Shown here in pieces: positions 1 to 12,720 of a stretch of 64,000 nucleotides of DNA. This DNA is from Selaginella tamariscina. Taxonomy: Eukaryota; Streptophyta; Lycopodiopsida; Selaginellales; Selaginellaceae. The position numbers were made by a program, and so were the translations under genes. The notes under the pieces are model-generated. The model saw only the letters and a list, made by a program, of their open reading frames with translations, was not told where the DNA came from and ran no database searches. The stretch is from assembly GCA_003024785.1 (NCBI GenBank), contig PUQB01000254.1, forward strand, positions 1 through 64,000. Direction: 5' to 3'. How positions within the stretch are numbered: position 1 is the stretch's first letter; every line of letters begins with the position of its first letter.

Positions 1-250
1 GTTGAAAATAATGAAGTGTCACTGAATTATAAATTTTCAATTGCTCTAGGACATTATTAATTACACCGCTATGCATAGCATAACATGGCCCATGACATAG
101 TTATTAAATCATCATATTATTAACAAAATATCTATTTATCGTTTTACATTATATTTGATTTATAAAGTGAAACATTATTAATGAAGTGAGCCATGCTTGA
201 ATAAGATGTGTCCATTTGAAAGTTTTTATTTTAAAATAATTAATTGAGTT
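1..250 (-). repeat. Dispersed AT-rich repeat X, copy 1 (cut by window start)
   Basis: Read on the minus strand, this stretch matches about 24,100-24,430 and 43,790-44,170. Shared landmarks in order are AATGGACAC, a block resembling AAATCACATGCAATGTGAAATGA, a CCATG-rich core, ATGATGTAATTAAT and a TGTGATTC-TCAC block. No coding capacity and no clear terminal repeats are visible. It is probably a non-autonomous element or a fragment of a larger AT-rich element. Confidence 0.6.
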
Positions 251-2679
251 TCCTAAATTAAGACATATAATAAAGTAGCAAAATAAGTTTTGTCATTTAT
301 TTTCAATAGAATATTAATAAATATTAAGATGAATTAATTAACTATTAAAAGATCTAATTAATATAATATACTAAATACTTTTAATATAGAGTATCTAATA
401 TAATAGAATGCATCTTACAAGTTGTATTAATGTTTTTAAATTGCAAGAGGCAATTTCAACTGTGAAACATTATTTTTGATTTCACTTTAAACAATGATTC
501 ACTTTAATTGTTTAATTGTTTAGCACATAAGTAAAACACTATATATATATGAATAAAATGTATTATTACACATGAAGAAAATGAAATAATTTAATTATTA
601 ATTATATAGCACATAGGTAAAACACTATACTATGAATGAATATATCGTTACACATTAAAACCAGGCTTGATCGAGTACAATAGAAATTTAATTATTTGCA
701 CTAAAAAGATTATGGAATTATTTACAAATCTAAAAAATTAAAAATTACAAATAAAAAGCTAATAATTTAATTTGTATATCAATTGGCAGTAAAAGTTAAG
801 AATCTAGTATTTTGTTGATGAGCAACATCAATTAATTAATGTTGCTCATTACGAATGGAACCCGTACCAGATCTACTCGTTTGCGAATTGATTATTGTGG
901 TACGCATTTTGCATAATAACCCTTAAGTTTTTTGATTACGATGGAAACAACTCAATGTGAAACAATAGGAAACACGTGTTTGTCTTAATAAATACTAAAA
1001 ATCGTAAACTTTGTATAGATGTAAGTGATGAATGCTAATGCATGTATATTTTGGGTTTGAGTTCTTTAGATATTCATTATACACTTTTTAAAATGTAGGC
1101 AAGAACAAAAAGTACATGCTAAACCGTGTGTTATCTACATTTATTCATAATTATTGTGAGCAATAAAACATTATCATCTAGATATATAATCCTATATTCC
1201 TTTAATCTAATGTGTTGTATTTGAACCCTTAATATATATACCGATTTGACTTCTTCATCGTCGGCTAAGGGCCCTCCCATTGATTTCCTCTGCGAATTCT
1301 AAATCTATTTCGCCCAAAAGAGTAGAGAACTCCTGCAACTCCATAGGAAATACGGGCCTAAGCATCTTAAACTTCAGACCTTGAATTCATTCCCCCTGGT
1401 TAAATTTAACCATTTCGTTTGTATTTCAAAATATTGATCCTACATCTAAAACCCTACAAAATTTTATGCTGTTTAAAATCCTGCGCGAGGGAGTCTACTC
1501 AACAACCTCGGCCACACACTGCTTATGAGGTGCGTGTGTGCGGCCTCCCACACTTATGAGGTCCATGGTGGCTACGGGTGACCATAATTAACTTACCAAG
1601 GTGTGGGGGCTTCCTTACTTATTTCGTCAAATGAGATAGAAGTGAGATGTAAGTATTACTTGCATTTCTACCAACTAGGGCTTTTTCTTTGTGAGCTTCC
1701 TTCATCACAAGTTGTTCTATTTTGTCTAGAAGAAATCAATCAGGCAAGAAGTCCATTAAGTAAAATTATTGTGAATTGTTTATTTGCATGGTAATAATAA
1801 GGTTGTTTCAATGCACATTGATGTATCTCCACACTCTTACCTAGAACTGTAACTATGCTTCTAGAGTTGGTAAAACAATAATACTTTAAATTAAGCATTA
1901 CCTTCAATTTCACTAATAAATCAACTATTGAAAGTTCTTTAGGTCTTTGAAATATGATTTTTGGGAATGGGTCTTTTCTATTTTGGAAGGTGGTTTGTGT
2001 CTTTTGGAGTTTGATATGTTCTTGATTTCACAAGCAAGTGTTAGTAGAATTCACAAACAATCTTATATTACAAATAGGGTTGACATGTTAATGTACATTA
2101 TAACTTTTTTTGACAAATGCTACATTTCAAATTGCAAAGAAGCATCTCATTTCAATCATCATCGTCATTTGTAATAGGGGTTGGATATTTTTTGACAATG
2201 CGCTTGCATCAACACCACTTCTAACTCTAGCATTCTTTTGAAATATATTTGTATTTTATTCATTTCTTTGTTGACTTAGGAATTATTGCATTTTGCAAAG
2301 TTTTTATGAAGTTAGTATAAATAGATGGGAATGGCATTTCCCTTTTTGTTTTCTTTTTGTTAGACCTTGGTCATGTATAATCCTTAGTTGTGCATAAATC
2401 CTTTCCTCTTTTTATTCACATGACCCTTGGTTTCTCTTTATTTCATCCTCTTTGTCCCCTACCTTTCATTGCCATCCTTTCATGTTATTCTTAAGGTGTC
2501 TTTGATGGCCCTTTTGTAGCGGTGTTAAGGGTCATGTTAAAAAAATGTAGGAGGTAAAGCCATTAGTATTTTATTTACATATTGTAGGTAAGGTAAAGGC
2601 ATTAGATTTTATTTATATGTTTTTTTTTTTTTGCTTTGAATGGCTCACATGAGTTTCTGTAAGTCTTTTCTTCTACTTA
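251..2679. other. Intergenic AT-rich DNA, no gene recognised
   Basis: The stretch is about 70% A+T with scattered short open frames that show no domain, repeat or consistent codon use. A short readable run on the minus strand near 1,250-1,400 (with the peptide LQEFSTLLGEIDLEFAEEIN) resembles a gag fragment but is too short to call. I see no RNA gene and no element ends. Confidence 0.6.
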
Positions 2680-5235
2680 GGCATGCTTTGTACTTCCTGA
2701 ACAATATCATCGTTTATTTCATCATCGCTATTCATTCATCTTTTTTTTGTAGTGTGGTCAAGTTTTTTCATAAGTTTTATACCCAACTTTTGCATGTCTC
2801 TCCCCTTTACAAGGACAACGCACTAGCAAGGAAACAAGTCTTCAACATCAAGAATGTTGTATGCTAGCCTTGTTTCTTTGTATGTGAAAAGGTAACTTCC
2901 ACCAACCATTTTTGAGATCTTCTTTGCTTCATGAATTTGGATTGATGATTCCTTTAGTATATTGACCGCCATTTCGTCCTGTAAAGGCATTAATACAAAC
3001 ATGATGACAACACTGTCTTGTTTCTTTGCCAAGTGTCATCTTCATGTTTTTGAAAGACAAGTTTGATTTCTGGAGGGCTTGTAACAGAGAGCTTTGTTTC
3101 ATTAGCTAAGTGCCCCAAAAAAAGGTCCCATCTTTAAAATACACATAACACTTCCTTCTAATGAAGACATGTTTTCCCTTTTGTCATCTACACGTAGATC
3201 AATGTAAAAGAAGCAAACATATGTTTCTGCCCCATTGAGAACACTACACCATTGCCTATTTTTCTTATCTTGTACATAGACCACATAAGGTTCAATAGGT
3301 CTCATGACAACTGGTTTCCTATCACGAGTTCACATATAATGTTCAAAAGTCCACTTGAATCTTTTACATTTAATTTGGAGATATTCACCACCATGAGTTG
3401 TTTTACAAAATCGGAGTAACATGCCACCCCCATTTGTTTGCCAAGTCATTATCAATTTTTGAGGCTTTCTTGAAATCAACAATGGTAGACTCTCAACTTC
3501 AATCCACCCTTTCAAGAGCACCCTATCCAAGAAAGTTCTCCCCTATTTCAGCCTTAGGTATTCTTGTCTATCATTTGAATGCATGCTTTCTTGATCGATC
3601 CTAATGAACATCTTCCTCAATAATCCAATGACCACAAAAACAGTTTTATTTGTCATTCCTTTAGTGTTCCTTAACTTATAGCCCTTTGCTCCTATTTGTT
3701 GTAAACCCTTGGAGTTTTTGCTTCATCTTGAGGTCATTTCTTCTTCTTCTCCAGGGCAGCCACACCCTCATAGTGGTTTTTCAAAACTTCCATCCACATG
3801 TCAATATTTCATCATTGTCGTGAAAATTGGCATAAGATTTTGTAACTTCATATGCTAAATATTGACATGAACATGTGGTGGAAGTCAAAACGAAACACAA
3901 TGTCTTGCAAGAGAAAGAGTCATTGTCATAGTAACAAAAACAATCTCATTAGGATATACATACCTTTGAATTTGATTTGCATATCATTCTGTATCATCCC
4001 CGACTTGCCTTACTAACTTATACTACTCGTGAATGAGTGTTTCGAAATTATCTTCATTTTCTTGTTGTGTAGTTTTGATAGCTTCAGTAAGTTCCAATCT
4101 TTTTCTTGTTTTTTGTTTGACTAGATGTCATTCCAAATCTAAAAGTGTCCTCTATTTTCTTCTTTCAACCTCATCCACTCAATCATTATCAGCTAAAAGA
4201 ATTTGAAGTGCTTTTGTAAGAATTGCTGTCTAAAGATGAGAATGTAACCATTGACCTTCGAATTAGCCATTTCTGCATATCTTCTTTTTCTTTTGGCCTC
4301 TTCCTTAGAAATATATATACAAGATCATCTCCAAGACAACTTGCAAATCAGGGAAAGGTGTCATGTTTGCAACCTCAAGAACTAATGGATTGTTATGAAT
4401 TGTCTCTATGAGCCTTGTCAACCTACACTTATTGATCATGCATGTGGTTGTAGCGCCAGTCTATTGTGCATTTGTAGATTGTGATATTGTAAAATGTTAT
4501 GTGATCGGCATGATAGTACAATTGCCAAGTTTCTTGTTCTTTGCCAAACGATAAATAGTCTGCTCAACCACTTCATGTTTTCTCTTTCCAATGAATAATT
4601 CTTTGGCGCTTTTTCTTGCAAGACAATTGCGAGTGGATTATCTATTCGCAATCATCAAATTCTCACTCTTTTTTTATTGATTTAAAACCCCAAGAGAACA
4701 TGCTCTAAAGTTGGATTTGGTCCTAATGAACTTCTTTGTTGCCTCCAATAATGTTGTAAAAGAATCACCTGCTATACTGAAGCTTTATAGTTCTTGAGTG
4801 GCAAGTTATAGCTTAGTAAGCAATCCACATTTTTCAATTGTGATGACTATCCCAACATTCATGTCACTAATATCCTTCCTTAACTTGAATAATCAAAACC
4901 CTTGATTGTTTTTTCTATTGTCAATACCAAGTCTATTAAGAATTCCATCCATGAGCATTTGATTTATTTTTTTCATTGAGAAGAATGGAAATTTGGCATT
5001 GTTTGGGATCTTCGATTGAATTGTTTTTCTTTGCCACAACACAATATTCCCTTCGTTTGTAATTAATCTTTGTAGTGCACTAATTTTACTTTTGAAAAGC
5101 TTGTGAAAGGAACCAATGCATTTGTTGTTGTGCTTTTCATATGGGTCAATAGATAAAAGTGTAGCTTCCATGATCACTTTGTTATTTTGTGAGTCCACAA
5201 GTTTGTCATCTTTATCATATTTTTTACTACGACTC
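2680..5235 (-). pseudogene. Decayed minus-strand coding region, family not recognised
   Basis: Successive readable stretches lie on the minus strand at about 5,235-4,893, 4,651-4,436, 3,900-3,330 and 3,305-2,823, broken by stops and frame changes. The first begins with a basic run (KVKKSRSKKYDKDD) and is Lys/Asn rich. A later part contains TWQTNGGGMLLRFCKTTHGG and PIEPYVVYVQDKKNRQWCSV, which look like a folded domain rather than chance translation. I recognise no family. The basic start is shared, at DNA level, with the DNA beside the second copy of the 1.5-kb repeat near 49,600-49,650, so this may be the body of the element that owns that repeat. Alternatively it is the far half of the coiled-coil frame at 17,938-18,901, separated by the retroelement nest. 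No transposase or polymerase motif is visible. Confidence 0.4.
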
Positions 5236-5259
5236 TTCTTTACTTTGGACGTTGATTGT

Positions 5260-6628
5260 TGTTACCTACTATATTATGTTGATAAACCTTAATGTAGTAG
5301 AAAACAGACCCGCTTAGTGCACTTGGGTATCTGGTGATGGTCCGACTAGTGTCATTAACTATTTGCATAAAATTCTAAGGAAAGCTAGAACTTACCTTTC
5401 TAAAAAACCCACCCCGATTTTGACGTCCTTTGATTAAGTTCAGATGAGTTTAGCATGTTAAATAGGGTTATGAACCACCCTTAGGGTTGACTAACTTTAG
5501 GGTTGTCCTAATCCACGTCCTAAAATCCCCACCTCCTTGGGTAGGGTTTAGGGGTAAGAGTTAGATTTGGTTGGAAACTCATTAAGGGGCTAAACTAATT
5601 ACGTGCTAGCCCACTTACACATAGGAAGGGGGGGGGTCCATCACATAATAAGGTAGAGTTTTGTAGTAGGAGAGTTCCTGAGTTTGTAATTAAGTTTGTT
5701 ACTTCTTCTGCTAGTGCAAGCTTTTGTTTGTGTTATTAAGGCACAACTTCTACTGTGCCACCCTAACTTTAGACAATAAGGGTATATCTCACCTTCGGGT
5801 AGCCTACCCTTAACGTTGGTGAATCCATGATTAAAAGGTTTTGTCGGAATGATAGGGGTTGAGCATGTCTTTAGCCTCCTCCTCCATGTCAAGCTAGGAA
5901 TAACACTCATAATTAAGTAAGGCTGTCCAACTGTGGACATAACAAGTTCTCGTTATCTAGTTCCTGAGGGTCATTGAGGGGTTCTAGAGTTGGCACTTAG
6001 GAGCCACATACATGGTACTTGGTGTAACTCTTGAATCTAAGGGGTATGGCATGATAGCCCACATTGTGGGAGACAGTGTCATATGAAGATGTGACACTAG
6101 GATAGACACTCACATACAACGCTTGAGGCACGCCCTTTGGGGTTGTGTCATGGGGCTGTCACCAAGGGGTTGGATACTCTAACAAATATGCATACTTGTG
6201 CTTGCACTATGGTGCTAAGCCTTGGGCATTTGCTCAAGGAGGTTAGTATCGTAACTAGGTGTGCTTTGGCACACTTGGCTAGGGGGTGTTCTCCTTGGAA
6301 TCTAGGGGTTGAACAACCTAAGCTTGCTAGTAGGAGCCCTTTCGTGAAGCACTTGCAAAGTCATGTACTTAGGGTTACCCAAACCTAGTCTGGGAGTTTA
6401 CTTAGGAACATTCGTGTTCACTTACGGTGTACACTCGTGTCCTCACTAAGTATTAGCCCTATGTCTAGGGTATGACTTGGCCACTCAAACTTTTAAGGGT
6501 TAGTCATGGTTCATGGTCCTAAATGGGTTGTTCTCCTGGATGAGAGTGATTCCTCTAAGGGTAAGTGATGATGCTATCATGGGGTATGTGTAAGGCATAC
6601 TCCTTGATGATGTTAGGGCATGAGCCGG
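5260..6628 (-). repeat. 1.5-kb dispersed repeat, copy 1 (LTR-like)
   Basis: This is a diverged copy, in inverted orientation, of 48,057-49,599; by eye about three quarters of positions agree over 1.35 kb. The conserved outer end reads TGTTACCTACT at 5,260, and in the complete copy the ends are TGTTA and TAACA, as in an LTR. The other end is lost where remains of a Ty3/gypsy gag begin near 6,630. Similarity continues some 50 bp outward past the TGTTACC end into the basic coding-like run at 5,235. No gene is supported inside. The long open frames within it are not conserved between the two copies. Confidence 0.6.
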
Positions 6629-6629
6629 A

Positions 6630-7784
6630 GACCGCCTAGGACATTCCTTAGAGATAATCTTATTTCACCACATGTATAACAAACTTGGGAAGGAAAATTC
6701 ATCATTTATCTGATTATATTGCTCATTTCTACCTCTTTGACCATGATAAGGTCTTTCTTTATTTATCATTTTTTTCTCTATAGGATGTATCCTTTTATTG
6801 TCCATTGTATGGACCATTTCTTTCTCTATAATTCTATTTCATAAGAAATATCATTCCTTCTCTCATAATATTCATGAAAAGGATAAAGAGGATCTTATTA
6901 ATCAATTAAAAATATATGAGAAGAAAGAAGGCAGATAGAAAATATTTCATAAGGAAAGTTGAAAGTATATGGAAGAAATGAAAAATTCTTTGATGAAAAG
7001 GAAGAGGAAGTTGATGTAATAAAGGTTCGTAAATATTTAATAAATGAAAAGCATTGACTCAAATGATGAAATTTTTTAAAGAGAATGGCAATTAAGGAAG
7101 AGATAAAGGCAAAAGTATAGTGCATTAAATGTAATAATCCTGGCTATACAGTGAAGGAATGTAGGCTGCAACTGCTTACAGAAGGACATGTGGCTCGGAA
7201 TTGTAAACATTTCTTGAATTAAAATGTGGTTCGTATAGAGAGAAAATGGAGAATGGATGAACGTCCACCTCCTAGAAGGTTCCCACCTAATAGAAATCAT
7301 GGGAATGATAGGAATGATAATGTTATTCCTTATGAGAACAGAAATAATATATCCTATGGCAGAGGGAATGAAGTTCCTTATTAAAATAGGAACAATTGAT
7401 AGTGAGTGCTAAATCTCTATATGATTTTAACAACCCTTGCTTATACCATTGGAATAAGGCATCCATCTTTACATACGCCTTACACTTTTTCTCATGTTTC
7501 TTAAAATGATGTGTATATTCATATATCTTTTCTGTTTTGCCTTGAAGGATGGTTCTTAACTTTTATAAATGTTCCTCCGACAATTCCTTCTTTCTAAAAT
7601 ATTCCTTAAAAGCATCAATAACCTTCTGATAATCCTTTCTGACTTCCTTTTCAAAATCATAATACCAATCATAAGCATTTCCTTTCAATGTATGTGGAAA
7701 TATAAGCAGCTTTTCTACATCCGTCACCTTATACAGTTTTACTACCTCTTCAAACTGTTGTAAATGTCTTTTGGATTCTCCTTC
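6630..7784 (-). mobile_element. Older Ty3/gypsy element, left part (gag remains), fossil
   Basis: This DNA matches the gag region of the younger element (equivalent to about 8,880-10,075) at roughly 85%. Most of it reads on the minus strand, but an internal block including the zinc-knuckle part reads on the plus strand, so the fossil has been internally rearranged. It is the continuation of 16,857-17,937; the younger sibling inserted between the two parts. The family is Ty3/gypsy, same family as 7,785-16,856. It is clearly broken, with many changes, no pol and no second LTR found on this side. Confidence 0.85.
7780..7784. repeat. Left target-site duplication CCTTC
   Basis: CCTTC immediately precedes the TG of the 5' LTR and is repeated at 16,857-16,861 immediately after the CA of the 3' LTR. 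Five base pairs is the usual duplication for Ty3/gypsy integration. Confidence 0.9.
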
Positions 7785-8329
7785 TGTTAAAGGTAAAATA
7801 TTAGGAGCATAGGACATCCTACTGTAGAGAGAATAAGGGTAGGAAGGTCCGTAGTAAGTATGGAAGGAAAGGCTTTGGAAGAGGAAATCCTTACCGAGAA
7901 GAAAAGATAAGGAAAAGGAAAAGGAAAAGGTAAAGGATGACGTGGCGAGAGGAAAGGTAGTTAAGGGAAGTTAGGGCAAGGAAGGAGGGTCTCCATTTGA
8001 AGTTTTAGCAGGAGATAAAGGTTCTCTACACTTTGTCTTTTGTATTCATGTTAGTAATGAAAGGTGCATATTAGAGAATCTTGTGTGTGTGTATGTTTCT
8101 CAATGAATGGATCTAACAAGGCAATAGCCAAAATCCGTTCTTGCCCTTGACTTTGGAGACCAGTCATAGTGGCACTGGGAGAAGTCTGATATATATACAG
8201 ATATATTGAGAGTTGAGAAAGGAAAGGGTGTAGCCTTTCCTGTACGTTGTATGAAAGGTTTCCTGTCTGCGTGAAGGAAACAGGTTAAATAGGAAAAGGT
8301 GAGGCAGAGAGCCCTTTTCCTGTTTAACA
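7785..8329 (+). repeat. 5' LTR of the 9-kb Ty3/gypsy element
   Basis: The repeat begins TGTTAAAGGTAAAATATTAG and ends CCTGTTTAACA, so it has the usual TG...CA ends with a short inverted repeat (TGTTAAA/TTTAACA). It contains purine-rich GGAAAA repeats near position 130, a TATATATA run near 8,187-8,196 that could serve as a TATA box, and a late CTTTTCCTG segment. The partner is 16,320-16,856. Confidence 0.95.
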
Positions 8330-8330
8330 A

Positions 8331-8350
8331 TTGGCGACCACGGAGGGATT
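8331..8350 (+). promoter_or_regulatory. Primer-binding-site-like sequence
   Basis: TTGGCGACCACGGAGGGATT follows the LTR end after one base. A TGGCGACC start is the form expected for a site complementary to a tRNA 3' end with its CCA tail. I cannot say which tRNA. Confidence 0.65.
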
Positions 8351-8459
8351 TCGCCATTGCAGTGTTAGCATTCATTGAGAAAAGAGGCTAAAAAGATAGA
8401 AATCTCATTCTGAAAAAGGCTCGGAAGGTGTAGAGCCAGATGTGTAAAGGAGAAGGAAT

Positions 8460-10110
8460 GAATGGAACCGTGGAGGAACCATCGTCCTGATCCAGCCTTA
8501 GCTGATCAGAGGAACCAAAGGCAGGCCAATAGAGTGGCTGCCCAACAGCAACCTGAAACTGACGAAAATAGACGTCAAAATATCCTTGGCAAGATAGTAG
8601 AGGATATTGCAGAAACAATACAGAAATCTGAGGCTGATCCAGAGAATTGGAGGCAGTATCAAACAGCTGGTTTAGAGGAAACAGTGAGAGGAGGAGTGCC
8701 TGTTCATATACCGAGATTGCAAGGAGAAGGATCTCCTGAGAACTCCCGAAGAGGAAGGGAGGAAGGTGTAAGAGGAAATACACCAGAGCAAAGGATTATT
8801 ACAAATATGGCACTTTTCCCGGGAATGTTTGGGGGTACGGTGATGTATCCCACATTCTCTGCAGGAAAGAAGGAAAATCCGAAAAGGCACTTACAACAGT
8901 TTGAAGAGGTAGTAAAACTGTATAAGGTGACGGATGCAGAAAGGCTGCTTATATTTCCACATACATTGAAAGGAAATGCCTCTGATTGGTATTATGATTT
9001 AGAAAAGGAAGTCAGAGAGATTATCAGAAGGTTACTGATGCATTTAAGGAATATTTCAGAAAGGAGGAATTGCCGGAGGAACATTTAGAGAAGTTAAGGA
9101 CTATCCTTCAAGGCAAAACAGAAAAGATAGATGAATATACACACCGTTTTAAGAAACATGAGAAAAAGTGTAAGGCATATGTGAAGATGGATGCCTTATT
9201 GCAATGGTATAAGCAAGGGTTGCTAAAACCATATAGAGATCTAGCACTTACTATCAATGAAAAGGATAGAGAGGATCTCATTAATCAATTAAAAATATAT
9301 GAGAAGAAGAGAAGGCAGATAGAAAAGATTGCAGAAGGAAAGCTGAAAGTATATGGAAGAAAGGAAGAATCCTCTGATGAAGAGGAAGAGGAAGCTGATG
9401 TAGTAAAAGTTCGAAAATATCCTATAGATGAGAAAGCATTGGCTCAAATGATGAAAACTTTAAAAGGAATGACAGTTAAAGAGGAGTTAAAGGAAAAAGT
9501 ATGGTGTACTAAATGTAACAATCCGGGCCATACGGTGGAGGAATGTAGGCTGCAACTGCCTACATGCAAATCTGTGGAAAGGAAGGACATGTAGCCCGAA
9601 ACTGTAGACATTTCCTGAAAGAATGTGGCTAGTATAGAGAGAGAAAGGAGAATGGATGAACGTCCACCTCCTAGAAGGTTCCCACCTAACAGGAATCGTG
9701 GGAATGATAGGAATGATAATGTCATTCCTTATGAGAACAGGAACAATGTGACAGAAGGAATGAAGTTCCTTATCAGAACAGGAATACTGGATATTATGAC
9801 AGAAGGAATGATAATCCTTACGAAATTAGAGAGGAAAATATTATTGCAGGAAGAAATGGTCCATATAAGGTGGCAGAATGATAGACCTTATCCTGAAAGA
9901 AATGATAGGCAATATAGAGGAGAGGAAAGACCATATCAAGGTCAAAGAGGCAGAAATGATTCCTATAAACAAGGAAATGATAAACAAGGATTGCAGGGTA
10001 GGAATTTTCCTTCCCAGGTTTGTTATACATGTGGTGAAACAGGACATATTCTAGGGAATGTCCTAGGCGGAAGGTACAACCTCCTACTTCCACCAAACGA
10101 CTAATGTGCA
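8460..10110 (+). mobile_element. gag region of the 9-kb element (fossil part)
   Basis: The region starts about 130 bases after the LTR with a charged N-terminal part (MEPWRNHRPDPALADQRNQR) followed by a capsid-like helical domain containing HLQQFEEVVKLYKVTDAERL, then Glu/Lys-rich helices. Two nucleic-acid-binding zinc knuckles follow, one with the spacing C-x2-C-x4-H-x4-C in CTKCNNPGHTVEEC and a second near 10,020 in CYTCGETGHI. An Arg/Asn/Asp-rich linker lies between them. The frames are broken. Confidence 0.85.
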
Positions 10111-10159
10111 GCCTACAACACGGCTTATTCAAATAGAGGAGGAAAAAACGAGTATCCAC

Positions 10160-10990
10160 CCGTGGTAAGGGCAGTTATAGCTCTTCAAGAGAAGAAGAAG
10201 GAATCCTCTTGTTATGGAGAAGGTGAGGTAGTTACTACTCCTAACAAGAAGGAGAGCTTGTTACAGGAAAATGTAAGCAAGCAGGAGCAGGATTCTGACC
10301 AGAAAGGTCAGACTGATAACGAATCAGAAGGTACAGATAAAGGTGATATAGATAAAGGTGAACAAAGTTTTTCATTATTACCATTACATGATAAAACAAT
10401 GGACTCCATGTATCACCAAGCTATAAATCAGGAGATAAAGATTACGCTTGGACAGTTGATAAAGGTAGCTCCTTACATAAGAAACCAGATATTAAATGCA
10501 TTAAGTTTAGTTCAGCAAACATCACCTTCACGTGAAGGATATACAGTTTGTAAAATGGATAAGGAAGTACTGTATGAAGGTGATTATGATGGACATGTTC
10601 CTTGCATCACAGTATATGTGGGAAGGAATAAGTTAAAGAGAGTATTAATAGATGGAGGTTCAGGTGTGAATTTTATTGAGGAAGGAGAATGTAAAAAGAT
10701 GGGTTTGGGACCTATCCAACCGGCTCCATTTAACCTTAAAATGGCTGATCAACGAAGTGTAAGGCCATTGGGCATTGTGAGAGCAGTCACTATATCCGTT
10801 AAAGGACTTAAATACAAAATATCCTTAATTGTCCTACGAATGGAAGGACAGGATGCAACATATACTATGTTGTTAGGACGACCTTGGCTTAAGGTGGCCC
10901 AAGCGGTGCAGGATTGGGGCTCAGGAAAAATGACAATAGAACAAGGTGACTTGAAGGTCGATATTCATACTATGCTAAGGGATACTTAGC
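10160..10990 (+). mobile_element. Retropepsin-like protease region (fossil part)
   Basis: A hydrophilic N-terminal part (Gln/Glu/Asp/Lys rich) leads to an aspartic-protease-like domain with LIDGGSGVNFIEE, where D-G-G-S-G replaces the more usual D-T/S-G, and a C-terminal LLGRPWLKVA motif typical of the flap-distal end of Ty3 proteases. The D-G-G-S form is common in plant Ty3/gypsy OTA elements. Confidence 0.85.
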
Positions 10991-11169
10991 ACAGAAGGAT
11001 CGGCCAGTTGCATTGGAAGGGTATGATTGGGTGCGGGGCTTGGATGATCAGGAGGAAGAGCAATTTTAAAAACATATCCTGATCTAAAAGCTTGCAGAGA
11101 TTGATTTATATGCTATTCTGAAGGAAAAAAAGCATCTTTCAAAAGGAACAAGAACAGAACAATCTGGGC

Positions 11170-12720
11170 TTGCAGGAAAAATTTTATAAATCTGTTCCTT
11201 ATGAAATGAATTTGCAGGAACAACCTGCTGAATATACATATATCTACACGAACGATCCTTTAGAGCAAGTTAATATAGGTACAGAAATGGAACCTAAGAT
11301 ATTAAATATAGCTCAAGGATTGGATCCGGATTTTAGGGATAAAGGATTGATGTTGTTAGCCAAATACAAGGATGTATTTGCATGGTCCTATCAGGATCTT
11401 AAAGGAATACCACCAGAGATATGTATGCACACTATTCAATTATTGCCGGGATGCCAACCGGCTAAACAAAGTGCATACAGGATGAATCCTAACTATGCTA
11501 AATTGGTGAAAGAGGAGATTGATAAACTGTTGAAGGTTGGCTTTATATATCCTATACAAGGAGCGCAATGGTTGTCACCACTCGTGATCGTCCCTAAAAA
11601 GAATGGGAAGCTAAGAGTGTGTGTCAATTATAAAAAGCTAAATGATGTTACAACTAAGGATATTTCCTATTCCTTTCACAGAGGAAATGCTGGATAATGT
11701 GCAGGCCATGAAATGTATTCCTTTATGGATGGCTTTTCAGGATATAATCAGGTGATGGTAGCTCCAGCAGATCAACATAAGACCGCTTTTATAAGTCCGT
11801 GGGGTGCCTATGCCTATAGGGTTATGCCTTTTGGCTTATGTAATGCACCCTTTACGTTTCAAAGAATTATAACGGATACCTTTCGTGAATACCTTTTAGA
11901 TTTTATGAAAGTCTTTATGGATGACTTTAGTGTGTATAGTACAAAACAGGAACATTTACAGTGTTTGGAAAAATGTTTCCAGAAATGCAGACAAAATTCA
12001 GTTGCTTTAAATCCAGAAAAATGTAATTTTTTTGTAAATCAGGAGTCCTTTTAGGACATGTGGTTTGCAGGGAAGGAATATTGGTTGATCAGGACAAGGT
12101 TAAGGTTATCCTTAGCCTACAACCACCACAGGATAAAAGGAGTTACGAAGGTTTTTAGGCAAAATAGGCTACCATAGGCGGTTCATAAAGCATTATGCTA
12201 AACTCGCCAAACCTTTAACCGATTTGCTTAAGGTTGATGTGCCATATGTTTGGACTTTAGAGTGTCAAGAGGCATTTGATAACCTTCGGACGGCTCTTAT
12301 TAAAGCCCCCATATTGGTTAGTCCCAAGTGGGATCGGGAATTCCATGTACAAGTGATGCCTCTGATATTGCTATAGGAGCTGTCCTTACGCAAATGCAAG
12401 AGGACGGTAAGGATCGTCCTATTTATTATGCTAGTCGCAGGCTCACACCTGCAGAAGTAAATTACTACTACAGAAAAGGAAGCATTGGGCATGGTATATG
12501 CCATCCACAAATTTAGACATTATCTTTTGGCTAATAAAGTAAAACTTTTTGTGGATCATAAAGCTTTATTATATTTACTTAATAAACCGGTACTTACAGG
12601 AAGGTTAGCCAGGTGGTTCCTACTTCTACAGGAATATGATTTTGAAATAATTCATAAACCTGGAAAGCAACACGAACAGGCTGATCATTTAAGTCGTATT
12701 AAAACAGGCGAACTTCCGAT
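11170..12720 (+). mobile_element. Reverse transcriptase and RNase H region (fossil part)
   Basis: RT motifs occur in order: LVIVPKKNGKLRVCVNYKKL, FMDGFSGYNQV, TAFISPWGAYAYRVMPFGL and VFMDDFSVYS (catalytic DD). Behind these come the connection and an RNase H domain with IPCTSDASDIAIGAVL, IYYASRRLTPAEVNYY and FVDHKALLYLL, closing with ADHLSRI. The order and motifs are those of Ty3/gypsy. Confidence 0.9.

Noticed and set aside
5641-5940. A 99-codon minus-strand frame in the 1.5-kb repeat
   Set aside because: The second repeat copy does not preserve the frame, so it is chance.
8388-8890. Minus-strand frames over the gag start of the 9-kb element
   Set aside because: Shadow of the gag frame. The same frames are not conserved in the older sibling.
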